The translations under genes were made by a program, and so were the position numbers. From Brachynemurus nebulosus (Eukaryota > Arthropoda > Insecta > Neuroptera > Myrmeleontidae), in assembly GCA_035578155.1 (NCBI GenBank), contig JAPWDM010000016.1:7438005-7502004 (forward strand): DNA of 64,000 nucleotides, given 5' to 3'. The first letter of the stretch is position 1; every line of letters begins with the position of its first letter. The notes beneath the pieces were generated by a model, which was given only the letters and a program-made list of their open reading frames with translations, did no database searches and was not told where the DNA came from. Positions 56,447 to 64,000 of this stretch are shown one piece after another.

Positions 56447-56606
56447 TATTACCTATTATAACCTCACAAAGAATTGTGTAGTTATTTGTAATAAACAAGA
56501 ATATTATGGTAATAAGAACTTGAAGACTTCATTTTAAGAGATAGGAAGTACTCATACAAAAAACTTCCTCAAAAGGTACGTGAGAGAAAAACGTTGCGAA
56601 CTGCTG

Positions 56607-57264
56607 GCCTAATCTAATGCGCATAAACACTCTTAAAAATTACTACTAACATTGAAACTGGACTCTTAACATCTTTGCGTAAATATAGCAAATGACTAGT
56701 CCAATAAAACTGTTAATTTAGCCATGAATTATAACCAAACATGACGAAAAATCAATAGTACAATCAGGCCATCTGGGCCGTTGAGAGGGGAATCAATTGG
56801 GCAATTGCTCGGGGGTCTCGGGAGTCCGAACGAAATGAAAAAGTGTTTTTTTGCTCACCAACTGTATTCTTGGAAAAAAAATTTTGAAAATTTTTTTGCT
56901 GTGCTCAGGAGCCCGTTATTTCTCTCGCCGACCCTAAGTACAACACTACCACCATACTAGTCTATAAACAATGTTCACTCTATTTAATATTCTATATTTT
57001 GTTTTAAATGGTTATTAAATATTAATATTATTATTATGTATTATTTTATTGTCAAAAAAATGTAAATTATAAATGATATCTATAACTTTCAACATACCTG
57101 TGGATGACTATTATCTTTTTTTTTAAATGTGATATTGTACGTAGGTATACTTTACACATGTAAGCCCACGGTAGCCCTAATTTCTATAGCAAACGACCTC
57201 AGCCGTCTTAATTTTTTTTTAACATTAAATTTTTCTAAAGACATGAAAAACAGACAAATTAAAT
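56607..57264. other. Intergenic DNA, nothing recognised
   Basis: Apart from the hAT TSD at its left edge, no gene or repeat structure was supported. Confidence 0.45.
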
Positions 57265-58475
57265 AATACCCCCTATCGCAGCATCTGCATAACATAGCGA
57301 ATTTCCAAAGACTGAACAATGACGGGTCTGATATGACAACCTGTATCCATATAACAATAAAAACTCCTCTCTAACAGTGAAAAAATTTTAAAAATCGGTT
57401 GAATAGTTAATTTTTGGCGCTTTTGGATGCCCAGGACCGTGACGGATCTTATATAATATAATCAATATCCACTTAAAATGGTTTAACTTTTTAACGGTGA
57501 AAAAATTTTCAGAATCAGTTCGCTAGTTTATTTTAGATGGATTCTAAACCTCAGGACCCTAGCGGTCCTCATACAATATAGCCCCCGTTCATCTAAAATA
57601 ATTCAACTCTCTAACAATGAAAACATTTCTAAAATCGGTGTGATAGTTTAATTTTGATATTTTTGGATCTCCATAATCCAAGTAGACCTCATGTAAGTAG
57701 GATAGCTTATACTGAATATTTATCTAAAATATTTTAGCTTTCTAACAATGAAAAAAATTTTAAAATTGGTTATATAGTTTCTTTTACTGCTTTTGGGTCA
57801 CCAGGACCCTGGCGGACCTATCATTCAAAATAACCGATATCCATCTAAAATAAGTTAGCTCTCTGACAATAAAATAATTTTTAAAATTGATTGGGTAGTT
57901 TTTTTGCCACTTTAGGGTCCCAAGGACCTTGCGAACCTCATATCACTTATAGCAATCCGCCAAGGTCTTGGAGACCTTATTTATCTTACATTCATCTGAA
58001 ATAGTTTAACTCTTTAACAGTGAAAAACCTTTCGAAATCTGGTGGGTAGTCAATTATTGGTGCATTTGACACCTCAGGGCCCCTAAGGGCCTCTAATAAA
58101 ATTCCCTATAATCATCTAAAATAGTTTAGCTTTTTAACAGTGAAAAAATTTTCAAAATTGGTTGGGTAGTTTGTTTTTAGCGTTTCTAGGTTTCAAGGAC
58201 CCTGGCGAATCTCATGTAACATAACTCATGGTGATCAGCTAGAGTCTTGGAGACCTCATTTAACATTATTTACATTCATCTAAAATAGTTTAGCTTTCTA
58301 ACGACGAAAAATTTTCAAAAACGATTGGATAGTTGATTTTCGGTGTTTCTGGAACCGCAGGATCCTAGTGGACCTCATATAACATTGTCTGGTACTCATT
58401 TAAAACTGTTTAGTTTCTTAATAACAGTGAAAAAATTTTCAAAATGTATCCAGTATTTTCTTTCAGCCATACAAG
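57265..58475 (+). repeat. DINE-like repeat head followed by ~9 minisatellite units
   Basis: Begins CCCCTATCGCAGCATCTGCA with TAGCGAATTTCCA, then about nine diverged units of ~115-160 bp, each with TAGCT-TCTAACAGTGAAAA, a GGTTGGGTAGTT-like block and a CAGGACCCTGGCG-like block. Cores near 57373, 57487, 57608, 57738, 57859, 58011, 58130, 58291 and 58424. Other copies of the family have one or two units. Confidence 0.75.
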
Positions 58476-58719
58476 CATCTATTAACACGTAATGTTAAGT
58501 ATGACGCTTCACTTATATTTCTTTTTTGCATGATGCATTTCTCAAAATCCTATTAATTTTTTTTTTTAAATAAAACAGACAATGATAAAATACACATATT
58601 CAGCAAATTTAATATATTAATTGTATATTAATTGTGTAGTGTTTTGTTAAAACAATTTATTGAAACAGAAATAGATATATCTTTTACATTGACAAGGATA
58701 GCATTAGCAATATTTACTT

Positions 58720-59215
58720 AATAAATCTCTAACCTTGATTGACTGACAGACAACGTACAACTTAAACCGCTGGATTTAGAAGAATGAAATTTTGTACAGG
58801 AATTTCTTATATAACGTAGGTGAGTACTAAGAAAGGATTTTTGAAAATTCGTCGTGTAAGTGGGTTAAATAGGGGATGAAAGTTTCTATGGAAATTCCTC
58901 ATTTTTTTTGAAATTAGGGGTATTGCACAGCTGAACTCTTTTTTATGCGGTCATTTTTCGTGCGATTTTTTTTATGCGGTTTGTAAAAAATGGCCATTAA
59001 AATGCATAATGTGAATCAAAGTCACGAGACAATAAGAAACTTAAACAATTATTATAATAACTTTCTTTGGTAAAAATACTTTTTAACGGCTATTAAGCAT
59101 TTAATCAATACATTGCATAAGAACTCGTATTTTTAACACTCACTGACATCTTGAGATGTTTTCGATGGTAAATCCCATTGGCTGGATATACGGCTAGTAT
59201 AATAATAATTTACTT
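58720..59215 (+). repeat. Dispersed repeat tail (RTE/Helitron-like wording)
   Basis: TTGATTGACTGACAGACAAC and CGCTGGATTTAGAAGAATGA at the left, and GGATATACGGCTAGTATAAT at the right. Such phrases recur in arthropod retroposon 3' ends; from memory only, no coding seen. Confidence 0.4.
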
Positions 59216-59599
59216 AAAAAAATCATAAAATATTACATATAATTCTCAAAATTATTGCCTAAATTCTAAATTGTTCATGAAAATTATTTTATGTAAAAAA
59301 TGTAGAAAAAAAGTTCAAAGAACTTGATTATAGAACTTTTACCAGGCTTTCCAATGGTACAAAAAAAAACTGAATTCTGACAAAAATCAATTTTTTGTGA
59401 CAAAAATTTCCCGAAAAACCTATTTATGGGCATCCGACGTCTCTGGCTAATGAATTCATCCAAAGGTTAAAACTGAGATTAAGTCGGAGCAAATTTTTGC
59501 TACATATATTTCCCTTGATACATTTCCGTTGATTTGTGTTTGGCGTTCACTTTTTGGGGTAAAATTTTCCTCTTTGTTCTAAAAACAAAATGTTCAATG

Positions 59600-59735
59600 A
59601 AAGCAAGTATCCGTAACCGTAACCGTATCCGAAACATTATCCGATATTATTACATATCTGTAACCGAAACCGACAAAAAAGGTTTTTAAATATCCGTATC
59701 CGTATCCGTATCCGAAATTTCATATCCGTAACATC
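59600..59735 (-). repeat. Degenerate hexamer CCGTAA/CCGTAT repeat
   Basis: Runs such as CCGTAACCGTAACCGTATCC at 59611 and CCGTATCCGTATCCGTATCC near 59690. Read on the minus strand the block begins TTAGGGATGTTACGG, resembling a hAT-like end with subterminal repeats; no partner end found. Confidence 0.55.
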
Positions 59736-59736
59736 C

Positions 59737-59942
<206 letters not shown>

Positions 59943-59990
59943 CCATATGAGTTTTTTGAGAGCTCCCATTTTTGTTACAGCCAAATTTGT
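59943..59990 (-). repeat. (TA)n-anchored repeat, inverted copy
   Basis: CATATGAGTTTTTTGAGAGC and CATTTTTGTTACAGCCAAAT are the inverse of the end of the 60245-60357 copy, again touching a TA array. Confidence 0.7.
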
Positions 59991-60229
59991 ATGATAGAAA
60001 TAGTACTGGAAAAGGTTCTTTTCTTGGATGAGAAATGTAACCAAAAAGAACACTGTCGGTTGAAGTAGCCTCAAGTACATATGCATATTTTTGCCGCCTA
60101 ATTGATAAATTTAAAAAAATTCAAAAATTAAACTTTGGTAAAAAAATTTTTTTCCTTATTTATGTTGTTAGTTAATGCATTAGACCAGTTTTATCGAAAA
60201 ATTAATATATAGTCTTATTTAAAAATTTA

Positions 60230-60355
60230 TAAGTTTGTATCATAGCTCGAAAGCCCCCGTCGATATCTACAATTCTTATTTGAACAGTTTTTCGATTAAA
60301 TCAACGGTTTGGCTGTTGGCTGTAATAAAAATGGCAACTCTCAAAAAACTCACAC

Positions 60356-60433
<78 letters not shown>

Positions 60434-60562
60434 ATTTTAGTGAATATCATTTTCGAGTTCTAGGGACCTCAAAACAAATTTCTATTATAGTCCCGAGCTC
60501 AAGTCCTGCCATAAGTGTGACCGTAATAGCTGAATTGCCAGAATGGAAATTCGCTAAAACAT
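60230..60562 (+). repeat. (TA)n-anchored repeat plus array plus DINE-like end
   Basis: 60230-60357 is the left half (GTCGATATCTACAATTCTTA, AACTCACACGG), 60358-60428 is (TA)n, and 60429-60562 is the right half (TCAAAACAAATTTCTATTAT, GGAAATTCGCTAAAA) as found at 21551-21690. This copy links the two families through the array. Confidence 0.7.
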
Positions 60563-60608
60563 AACATAAAGTGTACGGACTGAACAATGCAACTTAAATA
60601 TCACATAA

Positions 60609-60865
60609 CGTCGGTCCAATGCCAAAGGCACGAATGTGCAAATTTTCCTTTATTCGCTTATGTACACAATTTTTTGCTTAAAAAACAACCAAATTCTAAA
60701 TTTTGATACTAGCATAGTTTAATGCATTCTAAACAGAAAATTTCTTGGTAGTAATAAACTTAATAGAATAAAATTTCAATTTTAGACACCATTGAGAATA
60801 TTTAAAAACGGCCTTTTGTCAAAACTGCAATTTGGCACATTCGTGGTTTTGGCGTTGTACCGACG
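60609..60865. mobile_element. 257-bp MITE with ~37-bp TIRs
   Basis: Left end CGTCGGTCCAATGCCAAAGG; the right end is the imperfect complement (GGCGTTGTACCGACG). Flanked by ATAA on both sides (60605-60608, 60866-60869). No coding. Confidence 0.75.
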
Positions 60866-60869
60866 ATAA

Positions 60870-61918
60870 CAACTAAGTCACTCTATTCCAAGTGTTTCAT
60901 TTTGAACTCCGTTACAAAATGTTTCTCACTATCTTCGCTATGGAAGTTTCCCTTTAAGAAATTCGAAAATTACTATCATAAAATGAAACATTTGAAAATA
61001 GTTTATCAAATTGTTAAATAAGTACATATTTAAGAAGTTTCTACAAACATAATTCTTAAAATAAAATTGATGAAATTTATTTCTGTGTACTTTTAATTTA
61101 AAATTATTCCGTTAAAACAACTTTTACACCTGGTAGAAAATATTTCTATATAATATGGACCATTTTATTAAAAATCTACTATCAAAATATCAATAAATAT
61201 AATATACATACATATTTACAAACAAAAATGAAAATATATTAATTAAAATTTTTAGCAATCTGTATAAAGGTGTTAATCATATTATGTAACATTCACGATA
61301 CACCTACAGTATATGTAAAATTTGCTGGAGTATTTAGCATTAGGAATTAACAAATTTAGTCAAACAAATAGTTTTAATAACTACTAAAATTTATTAATTT
61401 AAGGCCAAACTCAGTGAAAATCCATCTATAAGTATCCTTAAAAAACACATTATAATGTATAATAATATCAATTAACAAACAAATAGAAAAAAATAAAAAA
61501 TCGAGAATTTTAAATTTATACTGTATTTATTAGACCGGACCGCTGGCCATATCGTTTTAAAAATTAGGGCAGCGCAATTTTTCTTCAGAATATGTTTTAT
61601 TGACGTTTTAGCAATAAAAAAGAGTGTAATGCCAAAAAAAGTTTATTATTCATGTTTAATTATTGTTTGCAACAATTATTCTATATATAGCATTGTCAGC
61701 TCAATAAATGGCTCGCCTTGATTATTATTAATATTATGAAAAATATTTGAAATAATTTATGTTTCAATATTTATTTTCAAAACTAAGACAAAGGTTTTCT
61801 AATAGGGTACATAACTGTAATTAAAAAATGATTCTAAATGTTTTGTTTTTACGTATTAATTAGTTTTTGATAATTTTTTAAAAAACGTATAAAAAAACTT
61901 AAATAAATAAATTAGCGC
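60870..61918. other. AT-rich intergenic DNA, nothing recognised
   Basis: No gene, RNA or structured repeat supported. Confidence 0.45.
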
Positions 61919-62275
61919 GAAAAACAATCCACCATAGTGACGTATGCAATGACGTCAGAATTTGATGCAAGCAAATGTCAATGGTCTCTTCGTACTAATG
62001 CTACGTTGGAAAACGTTCTGCGACATAAAAACATATTTTCAATAGACGTTAGACTTTTTGTTTTGCAATATTTACAACTATTATGTCTGGCCGAAATGAT
62101 ATTTCCTGCGCACGTAAAAACAACGTTTTGCAACATTTTAAAACGTTACGTTATTACGAATATAACCATTGTCAGTCACATGCTCAGTTATATAACCTGA
62201 TAAAATTTTCTTCCATTCTGATTGGAGTGCAAAATTAATTATAAATCAAAAAAATTCAAAATAAGTTTCCAAGTC
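61919..62275 (+). repeat. Dispersed repeat, partner of 5752-6175
   Basis: GTGACGTATGCAATGACGTC near the start and GAGTGCAAAATTAATTATAA near the end match the other copy; the middle does not. An open frame at 61937-62200 has no recognised relatives and lies in the non-conserved part. Confidence 0.6.
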
Positions 62276-62907
62276 CGATCCTGGCCACTTGGATAAAGTG
62301 CAACCGCTAAAAAAAAATTAATTTTTTTTAAGTTTTTAATTTTTTTTGAAATGTCATTACAAAATTCTGTAGTGCAAAAAAGAGGCATACTTCGTCGTCG
62401 TCTGTATACTGGTCAACTATGTGGAACGTCTGGTCACTTTAGATATGACGCTACTTAACTGAAGCTTTAAACCATAAAATAAATTTTACTATAGCCAAGC
62501 CAATACGTTGAATACGTTGACAGCACATTTTGATAAGACCTTAAAATTACAGTCAATTAGTAAGATCTACAAGATATGTATTTAGAAACATAATTTTACT
62601 GAAATTTTCTTTTAAAAGTTTCATTGTAACAATATTTATTACATTATCTACTTATAAATATTGATACTGATATCCTTTTTCGCAATACGTTACACATAAG
62701 TAACATGAGCAAAAGTTCAAAATAAAAATAAAAGTAGGTAAGTAGGTATCACAATTCAATAGCAGTGGTGAAATAAAAAATAATATTATTAATATTAAAG
62801 TTTTTGAAGTTATACTTGTTTAGGGACGTTACGAAAAAATTACTGTAACATCAAAATTAACAGCATGAAGTTAGTCGCTAAACAAAAGGTAGCGCATAGC
62901 ATTTAAT

Positions 62908-63120
62908 ATATACCCTATTTCAAATACAATTGATCATGAGTCATCGTTAAAAAATTAAATAATTCTTATATTCGAAACAAATCAATATTCTATTCTTTTC
63001 TAAAAACAAACTGTAAATTTAAAATTTACGTAAATGCAATAATGAAAGAGATAAAGCCAAGAAAACGGAAATTATTTAAATTCATAAGTGATAAAGCATG
63101 GTTAAATTTAAGTGAAATGG
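62908..63120 (+). repeat. Short copy of the 35261-37620 family
   Basis: TATACCCTATTTCAAATACA at the start, CATGAGTCATCGTTAAAAAA next, and TTAAATTTAAGTGAAATG at the end. The interior present in the long copy is deleted. Confidence 0.65.
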
Positions 63121-64000
63121 ACCATACCTTAATTCATTTCAAAGGAGTGACAAATGAATAACGAATACATATATTTAATATGGAGATTAGACAAGGAGAC
63201 GAAAGTTATATGAGAGGAATTGACAAAATTGGTCAGGAAAATGGTAAATATTATATTACAACTCCCAGAAAAAAGTTAAGGTAATAAAATTTTGAAAAAA
63301 ATATGATTGGTTAAATAAGATGACAAGGATAAAAAAGCAGCTTGTACAGTGACAGTTCAATTTACTTATCTCTCTCACACAAAAATCTGTCAAACTAAGT
63401 CGGATTTACATAGCTAAAAAAAACTAGCATACGGTATTTTTAATGTGTCTCTCCATGGAGATAAGATACGGAGTCTTCACCTGATGGCAGATTTGTGGTA
63501 ACTGATAACTCTTACTGATTATACCGTGTCACCCTGGAGTTAGATATCTACAAATTCAATTCATTTTAGAAAACTATTAAGAAATTATTCCATTTTATGG
63601 AAAAATAAAGTAGAAATACATATAAGAAAACATTAAAAAGTTACTAGCATTATTTATAAGTAAAAATTAATAACAAACTTAGTTAAAATAAAAAAAAACA
63701 ACAAACACCACTCGAAAATTATAATTGAGAGGACAAATGCATGAAGAAGTTATGTGACATTTTTGTAATTTTACAGTACAACCATTTGAAAGTTTTTATT
63801 TACTTGTACTCCCTATGAAATAGCACATGTTTATTATTGAATTTGTTTGAAACTATTGGAAGTAATGAAACCAAATTTTTCTAGATGATATTTCAGGATA
63901 AAATATTTCTAAATTCTACAAAATCAAAAAAAGTAAACGAACAGTCAAAAATAAATATATTAAATTTTAAGAAAAGTTAAGTTTTGAAAAAATATTAATA
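63121..64000. other. AT-rich intergenic DNA, nothing recognised
   Basis: No open frame or repeat that could be supported. Confidence 0.45.

Larger units (their letters stand above)
52890..56606. mobile_element. hAT-type element carrying a nested Polinton-like element
   Basis: Starts CAGCGATTTTCAAAATGTGG and ends CGTTGCGAACTGCTG, with a perfect 8-bp TSD GCCTAATC (52882-52889 and 56607-56614). 3717 bp, of which 2.4 kb is the nested element at 54067-56446. The rest has no transposase. Confidence 0.85.

Noticed and set aside
57265..58475. CRISPR-like array
   Set aside because: Units are long, diverged and tandem without uniform spacers; the genome is eukaryotic.
61937..62200. 87-codon frame as a gene
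   Set aside because: Inside a dispersed repeat, not conserved in the sister copy, no recognised domain.

Overview
The window looks like AT-rich insect (or other arthropod) nuclear DNA. The grounds are a multi-exon SLC16-type transporter with GT-AG introns, long introns full of transposable elements, many (TA)n arrays, TTAGG-like tracts, and a set of elements typical of arthropods (hAT, pogo/Tigger, Penelope, Ty3/Gypsy, a LINE, long-inverted-repeat foldbacks). The species cannot be named from the sequence alone. No tRNA, rRNA, CRISPR or prokaryotic operon structure was seen.

The only convincing host gene is on the plus strand: the C-terminal half of a monocarboxylate transporter-like protein, in four exons (9931-10072, 10147-10287, 10347-10521, 18773-19611). 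Its phases match across every intron. Its 5' exons appear to lie left of the window, so positions 1-9930 are probably intron or flank, and the 8.25 kb intron 10522-18772 is almost wholly repeats.

Layout. 1-7600: an element with terminal inverted repeats (TIRs) carrying a broken gene for a widespread orphan protein with a cysteine-rich CXC-like end, split by a Ty3/Gypsy retrotransposon and another repeat. 8232-8744: fragment of a second orphan repeat-associated protein. 9097-9720: (TA)n. 10586-18600: foldbacks, palindromes and a transposase fragment inside the transporter intron. 20027-22764: two non-autonomous hAT elements with 8-bp target site duplications (TSDs). 22941-26421: a long-TIR element. 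28865-33366: a foldback holding a nearly intact pogo-type transposon. 34773-43026: a foldback whose left arm, spacer and right arm hold another repeat, a Penelope fragment and a Tigger transposon. 43977-45360: LINE remnant. 46259-49169: a hAT with nested MITEs. 49990-52420: repeat arrays, a Penelope-tail palindrome and a small foldback. 52890-56606: a hAT containing the most interesting object. 57265-64000: minisatellite and dispersed repeats.

The best candidate for an undescribed system is 54067-56446. It is a compact 2.4 kb element with about 730-bp TIRs starting AGTAGTAG, a perfect 6-bp TSD (TATTAC), an apparently intact 128-codon gene (55277-55663, minus), and a TATA promoter inside each TIR that points inward. 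The AG ends, 6-bp TSD and long TIRs match the known hallmarks of Polintons/Mavericks, but no polymerase, integrase or capsid gene is present, so it looks like a miniature, non-autonomous, gene-carrying relative. Each TIR also holds a degenerate TTAGG-type tract. Apart from the transporter, the genes here do not form a pathway; they are layers of successive insertions, and TSDs and reading frames give the order.
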